64,000 nt of DNA from positions 1 through 64,000 of the forward strand of contig NZ_PKUU01000005.1 of NCBI RefSeq assembly GCF_002899675.1. Direction: 5' to 3'. The DNA comes from Clostridium sp. chh4-2 (GTDB taxonomy: Bacteria > Bacillota > Clostridia > Lachnospirales > Lachnospiraceae). Below, piece by piece: positions 39,426-48,422 of this stretch; position 1 is the first letter of the stretch, and each line of letters starts with the position of its first letter. The notes beneath the pieces were generated by a model. That model was not told where the DNA came from, did no database searches, and saw only the letters and a list, made by a program, of their open reading frames with translations. The position numbers and the translations under genes are program-made.

Positions 39426-39496
39426 AGTATAATACAGCAATATACCATTGACAATTCTCACTTTTTTATATATGCTATGTCTAAAAGTTATAGATT
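39426..39496 (-). promoter_or_regulatory. tctC promoter with upstream LysR-type operator
   Basis: Minus strand -10 TATACT (39426-39431) with TTGTCA 17 bp upstream. The 43-bp block 39454-39496 (ATTCTCACTT ... AAAAGTTAT) matches 42515-42557 at 35 of 43 positions, and both blocks sit exactly 22 bp from a TATACT. The block ends at the likely -35 (TTGACC, 39495-39500) of the divergent lysR gene, so autoregulation is expected. Confidence 0.7.
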
Positions 39497-39539
39497 GACC
39501 AATAGTTCTTATCAAATGATAAAAATGGGGAGGATTCTC

Positions 39540-40535
39540 ATGAACACCAAACAGCTGCCCTATATTTTAGCCATCGCCGCCACAGGAAGCCTGTCTAAGG
39601 CGTCCAAACAGCTAGGCATCTCCCAGCCCGCGCTCAGCAAATACATTGCTGAACTGGAACATCAAACCGGCATGGAGCTTTTTTTCACACAAAGAAAAAG
39701 ACTTTACCCCACTCCCGCAGGCAAAGTCTATATTGAAGCGGCAAGAGAGATTCTGGGCATACAGACCCGGACCAGGGATTCGATCCGTCTCTTGGATAGC
39801 CCGGCTGTTACGGAACTTCACGTGGGAATTTCCCCACACCGCGGCGCGCTCTTCATCGCCCACGTGTTTCCTAAGTTCAGCCAGTATTTCCCTCAGATCC
39901 GGATAATTCCGCATGAAGGATACTCTTCCTCACTGCAGGATTTGCTGGTTCAGGAAAAGATCGATTTGGCTTTATCGGCTAATACCGGCACTATGAATCC
40001 GGAACTGCAGTCCCTTCCCCTTCATTCGGAAGAAATCGTTCTCGCAGTTCCCTCCTTTCACCGCCTAGTCAGACATTCCTATGACACCCTCAGCACACTG
40101 CCCTACATAGACCTGGCAGAATTCCGGGATACCTCTTTTGTTATGCCCGCTCCGGATTCTGCTTTATATCAAGCCGTCCAGCCCCTCTTTTCCAGGGCCG
40201 GATTCCAGCCTCTGACCGCATTTTCCTCTCCAAACATAATTATGGCGGAATCCATGATCCGTTCCGGCGTAGGCGTAGGCCCTCTTCCTGCCTATTATAT
40301 GGTTCACAGTCCGGAAATCTCCTATTTCCGCGTCTATCAGCCAGCCCATTTAAACGCCGGTATTTTGACGAGGAAAGGTCATGAGTTGTCAGAAGCGGAA
40401 CGTTTTCTGATCTTTCTGGAATTGGAATACAATGCAGAAAATCCCAATTACCAGATTAATTGGAGCCCGCCTCTTTTAGATCTTGTAAAAGAATTTGATT
40501 ATGCCCACCATTTCACACAATACATGGAGGATTGA
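39540..40535 (+). CDS. LysR-family regulator 1
   Basis: This 331-residue regulator has an N-terminal winged helix (LPYILAIAATGSLSKASKQLGISQPALSKYIAELE, about 5-40) and a periplasmic-binding-like effector domain. GGGAGG precedes the chosen ATG by six bases. It is divergent from tctC and directly followed by a second lysR gene (stop and start one base apart). It probably controls the tct operon in response to the transported carboxylate. Confidence 0.9.
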   Translation: MNTKQLPYILAIAATGSLSKASKQLGISQPALSKYIAELEHQTGMELFFTQRKRLYPTPAGKVYIEAAREILGIQTRTRDSIRLLDSPAVTELHVGISPHRGALFIAHVFPKFSQYFPQIRIIPHEGYSSSLQDLLVQEKIDLALSANTGTMNPELQSLPLHSEEIVLAVPSFHRLVRHSYDTLSTLPYIDLAEFRDTSFVMPAPDSALYQAVQPLFSRAGFQPLTAFSSPNIIMAESMIRSGVGVGPLPAYYMVHSPEISYFRVYQPAHLNAGILTRKGHELSEAERFLIFLELEYNAENPNYQINWSPPLLDLVKEFDYAHHFTQYMED

Positions 40536-40536
40536 T

Positions 40537-41457
40537 ATGAATACCAAGATTCTGGAATATATCATTGCGATTGCGGAAGAAAAGTCCATATCCCAGGCGG
40601 CCGACCGTTTTTATCTGTCTCAGCCGGTTTTATCGCGCCACTTAAAGAAAATCGAAGACGAACTGGGCGCTCCGCTTTTCATCCGCGGTAAGCCCCATCT
40701 CACTCTTACGGACGCCGGAATTATCTTTATAAACAACGCGCAGACGATTCTGCACGTTGAGGAACAGATGAATAAAACATTGGATGAGATGCGCAGAAAA
40801 CAAAAGGATTCCCTGAATCTTCTGATCGATGCGCCTTACCACAATTTTTTTCTCAAACGGATCTTTCCTCTCTTCAGGGAAAAACACCCTGATTTTTATA
40901 TACAATATGCCGATACCAATGCATATCAGGCAAAAAAACTTCTAACTGAAAAAAAGGCCGATTTGGCGGTAATCGCCACGACCTTTTTACATGTGGAGGG
41001 TTTGGAATGCCTTCCTGTTTTTACAGACGAACTGGTTCTCATACTGCCTCATGGAAAATTTACGGTTCCTGCAGATGTCACAACAAATCAGTTCAAAAAT
41101 ATATTAAATAATGAAATTTTCGCCCTGCACCCATCCGGCTCCACATTCCGTTATATGGAGGACGAATGGCTGGCTTCCATCGGAATCTCTCCGAAAACAG
41201 TGATGGAAGCCGCGTCTTTTAACACCGCCCTGGAAGCCGTATATCACAGGCAATGCTGCGCATTTTTACCAAAAACGCGTATGAACGCTGTCGATCCGGC
41301 CCTAGTCGATCCAATTCCCGCCGATTCGCCCTATCTTTTTTACCTAGTAGCAGCTTATCCGCAAAATGAAGCATTTAAAACTCCGGTACGGGAATTGCTT
41401 CAGATTATCTCAAAACAATTTCAAACATTTTCACAATACGTGTCTTCCAAAAGGTAA
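40537..41457 (+). CDS. LysR-family regulator 2
   Basis: This 306-residue LysR protein has the helix-turn-helix ILEYIIAIAEEKSISQAADRFYLSQPVLSRHLKKIE (about 5-40) and a full effector domain. GGAGG lies inside the end of regulator 1, so the two are translationally coupled. Sequence differs clearly from regulator 1, so this is not a recent duplication. It converges on the alpha/beta hydrolase gene. Confidence 0.9.
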   Translation: MNTKILEYIIAIAEEKSISQAADRFYLSQPVLSRHLKKIEDELGAPLFIRGKPHLTLTDAGIIFINNAQTILHVEEQMNKTLDEMRRKQKDSLNLLIDAPYHNFFLKRIFPLFREKHPDFYIQYADTNAYQAKKLLTEKKADLAVIATTFLHVEGLECLPVFTDELVLILPHGKFTVPADVTTNQFKNILNNEIFALHPSGSTFRYMEDEWLASIGISPKTVMEAASFNTALEAVYHRQCCAFLPKTRMNAVDPALVDPIPADSPYLFYLVAAYPQNEAFKTPVRELLQIISKQFQTFSQYVSSKR

Positions 41458-41464
41458 TTATATT

Positions 41465-42391
41465 CTAATTGCCTAAGTTTTTATGGAAGAATTCCAGTGC
41501 GATTTCTCTCATTTCTTCCTGAAAGAATTCCGGTGAGCCGTGTTCTCCATTTTTTAGCAGGTAGAGCTCGGCTCTGTCCTCCATTCCTTCTGCTTTGATG
41601 GCATCATAAAATTCCTGGCTGATATAGGAAGGCACCAATGGATCGGAATCCCCATGAGCAATTAAAATCGGGCACATCTCTTTCGTAATTCTAAGATTCA
41701 CGCTGGCCTCTTTTGCCCTCTCTTTCATCGTCGCCGGGTCCCCGCCCATAAAAGCTCCGGCATGCGTGTCTTCCACGGTCTTCCAGCGGTGGTTGGGGTC
41801 CTTTGCCATGGCCAGTTGGTCGGCTTCCATCAATTTCACCATGTCCACCGGACCGAACATATCATAGGCCGCCTGAACTTTGGAAGAGAAACCGCTCCAT
41901 TCTTCACTTTCATACTCGCCGTCATTCATCGCGATAAATGCGGCCAGATATCCTCCTGCCGAACGCCCCATAATTCCTATCCGGTTCACATCAATGTGAT
42001 AAAGATCCGCATGAGCCCGTAAAAAACGGATCGCTGTCTTCACATCGACAATCTGGGCCGGGAATTTCCCCTGGGAGCTGCTTCTGTAATAAACGGATAC
42101 TACGGTGTAGCCCGCATCGGCTAAGAACTGGGTTTCCGCTATCATCTGATTTTTATCCACACCGCGGAACCCTCCGCCGGACACCCAGATAATTGCAGGA
42201 TGATATTCAATTTCGTGAGCTTCCGGCATAACTCCTCCGGCTGTCTGCATCTCAATATTCCCGCTCTGAGCCATGATGGACAGATCCAGCTCCAAATCAT
42301 TTCCATCCAAATCCTTAACTCTTGAATACACGATGTGATCGACAAAGTTAACACTGTTCCTTTTTCTGCCGGGATCAATAAAATGTTTCAT
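41465..42391 (-). CDS. Alpha/beta hydrolase (esterase/lipase of the HSL/BD-FAE type)
   Basis: This 308-residue protein has an oxyanion motif VSGGGFRG, the nucleophile elbow GRSAGG, and a late Asp (HGDSDPLVP) and His (NGEHGSPEFF), completing a Ser-Asp-His triad. It cleaves carboxyl esters in the cytoplasm. The start with GGAG four bases upstream was chosen; the frame continues 30 codons further up. It shares the tct promoter/operator, so it may release a carboxylate of the same pathway. Confidence 0.87.
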   Translation of the reverse strand: MKHFIDPGRKRNSVNFVDHIVYSRVKDLDGNDLELDLSIMAQSGNIEMQTAGGVMPEAHEIEYHPAIIWVSGGGFRGVDKNQMIAETQFLADAGYTVVSVYYRSSSQGKFPAQIVDVKTAIRFLRAHADLYHIDVNRIGIMGRSAGGYLAAFIAMNDGEYESEEWSGFSSKVQAAYDMFGPVDMVKLMEADQLAMAKDPNHRWKTVEDTHAGAFMGGDPATMKERAKEASVNLRITKEMCPILIAHGDSDPLVPSYISQEFYDAIKAEGMEDRAELYLLKNGEHGSPEFFQEEMREIALEFFHKNLGN

Positions 42392-42486
42392 AAAACTCCT
42401 TTCCCGCTCCTGAAGCTTAGAGATGGCTGAACTGCCTTTCTTAAAGCTTGAAGCCCTCTTTTTTCTGAAATCTCTTTTCACATTCC

Positions 42487-42557
42487 AGTATAAGACACCT
42501 CAGAGCTCACAGCCATTCTCACTTATTTATAAATGCCATGCCAAAAAGTTATGAATC
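42487..42557 (-). promoter_or_regulatory. Hydrolase promoter with LysR-type operator shared with tctC
   Basis: Minus strand -10 TATACT (42487-42492), a weak -35 region, then 22 bp from the -10 the 43-bp block 42515-42557 that matches the tctC upstream block. A weak -35 next to an operator fits activator dependence. Confidence 0.65.
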
Positions 42558-42558
42558 T

Positions 42559-42648
42559 TCCGGCCCCGTCTCGGTTGTCCTCTCAGCCGGTTTCCTTCCG
42601 GCCCCGCCTCCCGATTACGTGCTGGTTTTCGCTGGCCTGGTTAAAAAC
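42559..42648. repeat. Half of a type-A palindrome (composite copy 2)
   Basis: Only the inner-end arm remains: TTTCCTTCCGGCCCCGCCTC, then GTGCTGGTTTTCGCTGGCCT and GGTTAAAAAC. The core and outer arm are absent. It begins directly at the end of the hydrolase operator block. Confidence 0.75.
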
Positions 42649-42764
42649 ATTTTTATGCATCCGTATTTATGTTGAATCACATTTACATTAAGGGTGAAGG
42701 CATTTCTGAAAAAGCCTTCACCCTTGATGTAAAAATTTACTTTCCGATTAAAATTTTTTTAACT
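42649..42764. repeat. Linker with a single hairpin repeat unit (composite copy 2)
   Basis: TTTACATTAAGGGTGAAGGC pairs with GCCTTCACCCTTGATGTAAA. Compared with the other linkers, two 43-bp units are missing. Confidence 0.75.
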
Positions 42765-43092
42765 CTTAGCTGGCCAGCAACAGCCGGAAAGAAGGGGGAA
42801 CCTGGGCGGACGGCGGAAATGATATGGGATAGGGGATCGTTTGCAGACCCTTAGAGGTACTTGGCCGGCAGAGACGGAAAAAGGCAGACAAATGCTGAAT
42901 TCCGAATCAGCATTTGAGGCGCCCCTTGAGCGATGAAGTCATAAAGAGTTCATCGCGAATGGGCGCCGCGCTGCCTTTTTCCGTCTCTGGCGGCCTTAGT
43001 ACCTCTTAGGGTCGAAACTCGAATCCCCTATCCCATATCATTTCCGCCGTCCGTCCAGGTTCCCCCTTCTTTCCGGCGTACCCTACTTAAAT
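42765..43092. repeat. Family-1 type-B long palindrome (composite copy 2)
   Basis: Inner end CCAGCAACAGCCGGAAAGAA, outer end CCGGCGTACCCTACTTAAAT. Arms pair through CCTGGGCGGACGGCGGAAAT and ATGATATGGGATAGGGGAT. The core is in the opposite orientation to the copy at 29092-29421 relative to the ends. It ends eight bases from the stop of a TolC-like gene. Confidence 0.9.
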
Positions 43093-43100
43093 AATTTTTT

Positions 43101-44198
43101 TTAAATTCCTTTTACTTCCCACTGATAAGTCTCATATGCCTGATACAACGTCATTCCCGCCACATCCCTGGCGGCCTTCTTTTCCAGGTAAGAAGCTTCC
43201 CCTTGCAGATATTCGGTATTGCTGAGCATTCCTGCCGTTTGTTTTATCTGAAGTGACTGGTAGCTTAAACAGGCGCTTTCATACGCTTCCAGCGCAGCCT
43301 GGTATTCGATGCGCCTTTGCAGAAGGGTCTGATAGACGCTCTCTATGGAAACGGCCGCCTCGCTTTCTGCCGCCTCCACTTTTTTGAACTTCTGGTTTAT
43401 ATTGGCTGTGCCTTTTGCGCTCGCGTGGCGTTCGCTCTGTACGCTGCTGCTGTTGTTCACCGCCTTTTGCCGGTCTGTTTCAAAATCGATGGCATCAATA
43501 GCGCCAAGATCCGGTTCAGGGATCGTTCCGATCACAACGCTTTCCGAATTGCCCATTCCCAGCATGGTAAGAAGCTGCTCCCTTAACTGGGAGGCATTTT
43601 CTTTCAGAGAGGCCAGGGAGTTTTCTGCGCTTAACAGGCTTTTCTCAGCTGACAAAACGTCCGCTTCCGTAGCTGATCCCATTCCGTTTTTTATGGTGAC
43701 GGCCGAATAGGATGCTCTCTGGGCCTCCACGCTTTTTTCCTTTGCTTCAATATTGCACAACATCTGATTGTAGGAATTCATAAGCGTCTGGGCTGTCATG
43801 GTCATGGCATCTGCTGATTTTTCCAGTGATTTCGTGCTTTTTTCTTCATTCATGGTCTTGATCTGCTTGGTCAGCTGGCTGGATGACATTTTAAGAGAAG
43901 CGGCATTTGAGGAGTAGACGGACGCCGTTTCAGAATCCGAATCCTCCAGGTCATCCGCTTTCCCTTCCAGGTTCAGCTGCTGCCATTTCAGGGTATCTCT
44001 CATCTCTTCATATGCTTTTACATTATCATAATAGCTGTCATATGAGCTTTTCAGGGACAGATTTCCTGCTTTCAGAAGCTCCTTCAGATTTTCATAGCTG
44101 ACGGTTTGCGTCTCTTCTGCCTGAGAACTGATGGGAGCAGCTGCGCCGGTAATCAGAACTGCCGCCAGGAATATGGATAGTAACCGATTACATTTCAC
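43101..44198 (-). CDS. TolC-family-like protein 2, secreted
   Basis: This 365-residue protein has a signal peptide (LLSIFLAAVLITGAAAPISSQA) and long coiled-coil helices with TolC/OEP repeats (GMGSATEADVLSAEKSLLSAENSLA). I chose the GTG with AAGGAGG eight bases upstream; an ATG nine codons earlier overlaps that site. A classical outer-membrane channel is not expected in a one-membrane cell. It is last in the adaptor-RND-TolC1-TolC2 operon. Confidence 0.8.
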   Translation of the reverse strand: MKCNRLLSIFLAAVLITGAAAPISSQAEETQTVSYENLKELLKAGNLSLKSSYDSYYDNVKAYEEMRDTLKWQQLNLEGKADDLEDSDSETASVYSSNAASLKMSSSQLTKQIKTMNEEKSTKSLEKSADAMTMTAQTLMNSYNQMLCNIEAKEKSVEAQRASYSAVTIKNGMGSATEADVLSAEKSLLSAENSLASLKENASQLREQLLTMLGMGNSESVVIGTIPEPDLGAIDAIDFETDRQKAVNNSSSVQSERHASAKGTANINQKFKKVEAAESEAAVSIESVYQTLLQRRIEYQAALEAYESACLSYQSLQIKQTAGMLSNTEYLQGEASYLEKKAARDVAGMTLYQAYETYQWEVKGI

Positions 44199-44227
44199 TG
44201 ATAATCCCTCCTTCCTATTCCTCATCT

Positions 44228-45388
44228 TTATGATACGGATGCCAGGCCGTTGACCGCCCAGTCATAATCCTGGATTGCCTGAGTAAGCGACAGACTGGTG
44301 GTTTTAACTGATGTTTCCGCATTGGAAAAAGATGCTTTCTGCTGCTGGTAAGCATTGGGGGTTATGGTTCCTGCCTGCAGCTGGCGGTCTGCCGTATCCA
44401 TGTTTTTCTTTTCCAGTTCGTATGCCTGAAGCGCCTGGTCATAGTCGGATTTTGTGAGCAAAATGTTCTGATACGCATTTTTAACGCTGGCTGATGCGGT
44501 CCGTTCATTACTCTTTAACGTCTCTTCCAGATTCTCTTTTGTGCTCGTTTTCTTCGCATTGGCAATTTTCTTCTTAACAATTTTTATGCTGTAGTTGTTC
44601 TCCAAAGCGGTCTTTATATCCGTTTCCAGGTCAATAGACCCGATCCGTGAAAGATCCGGCTCCGGAACCTCTCCGATCTCCACCTCTGCCCCGTAGCTCC
44701 ATCCTGTCATAATGCACAGGCTCTGTTTTGACTGGCTGAGGGCGCTTTCCGCTGACCGGATCGACGCTTCTGCCGATGTCACCGCCTCTTTTGCCGACAA
44801 AAGTTCCGCCTGGGTAGAAATTCCTGCTGTCAGCTTTGTCGCCACAGACTGATACTGAAGCTCGGAAAGTTCTTTACTGCTTTTTATCTTTTCCAGATTA
44901 TAAAGCTGGGTCCAGTAATTGATCATCAAAGTCTGGGCGCTTTTTACCAGCTCCATCTCCGTCTGATCATATCCCAATTTGATGACCTCGCTGTCGGAAA
45001 CATTGTTGTCACCCTGTTCCATCAGTTTATCGGCCTGAAGCTCACTGCTTAGAGCCGCGGACAGACGGCCGGCGTACCCGGAATCGTCTGAATCCGGATA
45101 CTCGATATTGCTGTAAATGTCCTCAGCCGCATCGTAATAGGATTGGGCGATATCGTCCTGATCCTCTTCCCGATATTCTTTATAAGCAATCTGATTTTGG
45201 AGGACTGTGCTGTTATATTCATGAATCAGATCTCCAATTTCGTCATATTCCAATTTATTATCCCGCAGAGAAGCCCATTTTTCCGCCGTATAAGCAAATT
45301 CCGGGCTGCCTGCCAGCGCGTAAAACGGAGTCAGAGACGCAATCACTCCGGTAAGGCAGCACGCTGTTATCATTTTTCTCGTTCGCAT
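44228..45388 (-). CDS. TolC-family-like protein 1, secreted
   Basis: This 386-residue protein has a signal peptide (TACCLTGVIASLTPFYALA) and the OEP-like helical plan: LTAGISTQAELLSAKEAVTSAEASIRSAE and a similar second half. It belongs to the same family as its neighbour and probably arose by duplication. It likely forms a periplasm-facing or wall-spanning extension of the pump. Confidence 0.82.
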   Translation of the reverse strand: MRTRKMITACCLTGVIASLTPFYALAGSPEFAYTAEKWASLRDNKLEYDEIGDLIHEYNSTVLQNQIAYKEYREEDQDDIAQSYYDAAEDIYSNIEYPDSDDSGYAGRLSAALSSELQADKLMEQGDNNVSDSEVIKLGYDQTEMELVKSAQTLMINYWTQLYNLEKIKSSKELSELQYQSVATKLTAGISTQAELLSAKEAVTSAEASIRSAESALSQSKQSLCIMTGWSYGAEVEIGEVPEPDLSRIGSIDLETDIKTALENNYSIKIVKKKIANAKKTSTKENLEETLKSNERTASASVKNAYQNILLTKSDYDQALQAYELEKKNMDTADRQLQAGTITPNAYQQQKASFSNAETSVKTTSLSLTQAIQDYDWAVNGLASVS

Positions 45389-45402
45389 GGTTTCCTCCTT
45401 TC

Positions 45403-48400
45403 CTACAGATCCAATACCTTTCGTTCCCTCTTTCCGTTCATAACCGCATAGTATACCGGAAGCATAAACAGGGCTACCGCAATTCCGGCAGTGAGACCGC
45501 CGATATTAACGATGGCAAGACCCTGGGTTGTAGATCCACTGCTTCCGATAGCCAGCGCCATGGGGATCATGGAAAGAATTGTGGTCAGACTGGTCATCAG
45601 GATCGGCCTGAGTCTGGTAGCTCCCGCCTCGATTAACGCTGTCTTTAAATCCATTGTCATCCGGTACTGGTTTACCGTATCCACGTAGAGAATGCCGTTA
45701 TTGACAACCGTACCGATCAGAATTAAGAATCCCAGCAGGGATGTCATGCTGATGGTAACCCCTGTCAGCTTCAAAAGCCCGAAAGAACCGATAAGGCTGA
45801 AAGGAATTGTGGTCATAACCATAAATGAAAATTTAGGCGATTCGAACTGGGCGGACATAACTACAAAGATCATGAAAACTGCGATTGCAATAGCCAGATA
45901 CAGAGAAGAGAATTCTTCCTGCATCATGCGGTCCATGGAGTTTACCCCTGTAGTTATGGTTCCTGTCAGATTGGGGCTGATCACTTCGCTGTCGATCAGC
46001 GACTTAACATTAGCGCCTGCATAGTCGGCGGTAATGGTGATCTTATATGCTTTATCGGATTTTGATATCGAAGACGGGCTGTCTTTAAAATAGATTTCAG
46101 CCACATCGGTGAGCGCCACATATCCGCCGGAAGAAGTATTCAGTATAATTCCTTTTAACTGGTCTATGGTTCTGTATTCGTCTTCCGGGTATTCCAACAT
46201 GACGCTGATCTCTTTGCCGTCCACAGTTAACGTGGTGGCTTCCACCCCGTCCAGCATCTGCTTTACGGAAGAGCCGATGGCAGAAGCGCTGAGCCCTTCT
46301 GCGGATGCCATCACAGGATCTACTTTAATGGTAACAATAGGAGCTGTATTTTCAATGCTGGAATGGACATTTAAAACGTCATCCCGCTCTGTCATTTCCT
46401 TTACGATCTTATCGCTCACTTCTTTTAATTCGTCGTACTGGGTGCCGTTCAGGATCACTTCATATCCCCGTTTTCTTCCCATAAAGCTCATGGAACTGGA
46501 TGCTTCCGCAGTGATGGTGCAGTTGTCGATATCGGACATCTGCTGCTCCCAAAGTTCTGCGATCTCATCCGTTTTCATCGCATGGTCATCTTTCAGGTAG
46601 GCGGTAATGGAACCGCTGTCGTTGTTGTAGCGGAGCATGTAGGACTCCACATTCTCGTCATTTTTTACGATCTCTTCCGCCTGGTTCAGCATATCCTCGG
46701 CCTTTTCCGTCAGAATTCCCGGCCTCGTTTCAATGGAAACTTTGATGGTTCCGGTATCGTCTGCCGTCATAAGCTCCGCTTCCATGCCGCTTGCCATCAC
46801 GTAAATTCCAATCAACAGGGCCACCGAAACAACCATTACAACCGCCTTGTGTTCAAGCAGCCTTGCCATGACCTTCCGGTAAATGTTCTGCATTCCCACA
46901 ACCGGCCCTGACATAGGCGCATGATTCTTTTCCTGGGGTTTATACATCAAATAGCAAAGCGGCACAACCGTCATAGCGGAAAACAGAGATGCGCTCATAC
47001 AGAAAACAATGGTAAATCCTAAAGGCTTAAACATCTGCCCTGTCATTCCCTGCAAGAACATCAGAGGGATAAATACAACGCATGTGGTGACCGTGGAACC
47101 GATAATGGACTGGATGACGATCCCGGTGCCTTCCAGCGCGCATTTGGCATATCCCAGCATTCCCTTATCCTCCGATGCCTGGGTTGCCCTGAAACAGCTT
47201 TCCAGCACTACAATGGAGTTATCCACCATCATTCCGACCCCCAGCACAAGGGCGCTCATTGTAATAACATTTAATGAAAATCCCATGGAGGTCATTAAAA
47301 TCAGGGATAACAGGATGGAAGTCGGGATGGAGCTTCCGACAATCAGCGACGCTTTATAATCGCCGAAGAAGATAAATATGATCACCATGGAAATGATTAC
47401 GGCCAAAACCATGGTTTCCGCCACATCCTTTAAAGAGCTGAGAATCGAATCCGCGGTATCGTTTACAATCCTGATGCTCAGATCCTCATCCGCTGCTTCC
47501 AAACTTTCTATGGCGCTTTGAACAGCCGAGGACACTTCCATCGCCGTGCTGCTCTGCTGCTTTTTGATGGAAATTGAAATGGTTTCCTGTCCGTTATACC
47601 GGGAAATTCCTCCCCTCTGTTCTTCCGCTTCATAAATATTGGCGATATCCTCCAGATAGATGATCTTTCCGCTGGATGTGGTGATCGGAACCGTCTTTAA
47701 GTCGTCTACCGTTTCATTTTCCAATGATGTGGTAACGGACAGTTCCAGATTTCCGGATATGGTGCTTCCGGAAGGATAGGACAGTTTAGCCGCTGAGATG
47801 GCTGACGCCGCCTGGGACATGGTCACTTTATATTGAGCCATTTTCTCCGACTGCAGTTCGATCTTCACATATTCGGAGGAACCGCCCATCGCGTCCACTT
47901 CCGCTATGGAAGAAATCTTTTCAAATTCCGGCACAACCGTCTGATCCACATAATCGTACAATTCCTTTTCCGTTTTGTGGCTGATGGAAAGCATCATCGT
48001 GGTGCCGGAGTTATTATTCATTTCCATCACAGAGGTTTCCGCATCATCGGGAAGCTGTCTGCTCAGGTTATCCATTTTTTTCTTTAAATCATCATATGCT
48101 TCATCCATATCGGTTCCATAATCGTATTCCAGCATGATCATGGCCCTGTTTTCACTGGATGAAGAGCTCATACTTTTAATTCCTTCCAGCGTGCCTACCG
48201 CATCCTCGATGGGCTCGGTCACCAGTTCACAGATATCTTCCGGTCCTGCGCCGGAATAGCTGGCGCTTATAATCAGCATAGGCTGGTCGGTATCCGGCAT
48301 CTGTTCCAATGTGGCGGAAAATACGGATGAAATACCGAATACAAGCAGACAGAGCAATGCCATGACCGTCGTTACCGGCCTTTTGAGCACAAATTTTGTA

Positions 48401-48408
48401 ATTCCCAT
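45403..48408 (-). CDS. RND-family efflux permease
   Basis: This 1001-residue proton-driven transporter has the AcrB/MdtB-type plan: 12 membrane segments, two large external loops, and the signatures GVGMMVDNSIVVLE (about 395) and GTVVNNGILYVD in the second half. It is slightly shorter than AcrB (about 1049) and belongs to the hydrophobe/drug branch rather than SecDF or MmpL. It starts 14 bp behind its adaptor gene. Confidence 0.93.
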   Translation of the reverse strand: MGITKFVLKRPVTTVMALLCLLVFGISSVFSATLEQMPDTDQPMLIISASYSGAGPEDICELVTEPIEDAVGTLEGIKSMSSSSSENRAMIMLEYDYGTDMDEAYDDLKKKMDNLSRQLPDDAETSVMEMNNNSGTTMMLSISHKTEKELYDYVDQTVVPEFEKISSIAEVDAMGGSSEYVKIELQSEKMAQYKVTMSQAASAISAAKLSYPSGSTISGNLELSVTTSLENETVDDLKTVPITTSSGKIIYLEDIANIYEAEEQRGGISRYNGQETISISIKKQQSSTAMEVSSAVQSAIESLEAADEDLSIRIVNDTADSILSSLKDVAETMVLAVIISMVIIFIFFGDYKASLIVGSSIPTSILLSLILMTSMGFSLNVITMSALVLGVGMMVDNSIVVLESCFRATQASEDKGMLGYAKCALEGTGIVIQSIIGSTVTTCVVFIPLMFLQGMTGQMFKPLGFTIVFCMSASLFSAMTVVPLCYLMYKPQEKNHAPMSGPVVGMQNIYRKVMARLLEHKAVVMVVSVALLIGIYVMASGMEAELMTADDTGTIKVSIETRPGILTEKAEDMLNQAEEIVKNDENVESYMLRYNNDSGSITAYLKDDHAMKTDEIAELWEQQMSDIDNCTITAEASSSMSFMGRKRGYEVILNGTQYDELKEVSDKIVKEMTERDDVLNVHSSIENTAPIVTIKVDPVMASAEGLSASAIGSSVKQMLDGVEATTLTVDGKEISVMLEYPEDEYRTIDQLKGIILNTSSGGYVALTDVAEIYFKDSPSSISKSDKAYKITITADYAGANVKSLIDSEVISPNLTGTITTGVNSMDRMMQEEFSSLYLAIAIAVFMIFVVMSAQFESPKFSFMVMTTIPFSLIGSFGLLKLTGVTISMTSLLGFLILIGTVVNNGILYVDTVNQYRMTMDLKTALIEAGATRLRPILMTSLTTILSMIPMALAIGSSGSTTQGLAIVNIGGLTAGIAVALFMLPVYYAVMNGKRERKVLDL

Positions 48409-48422
48409 ATGTAAGACCTCCT

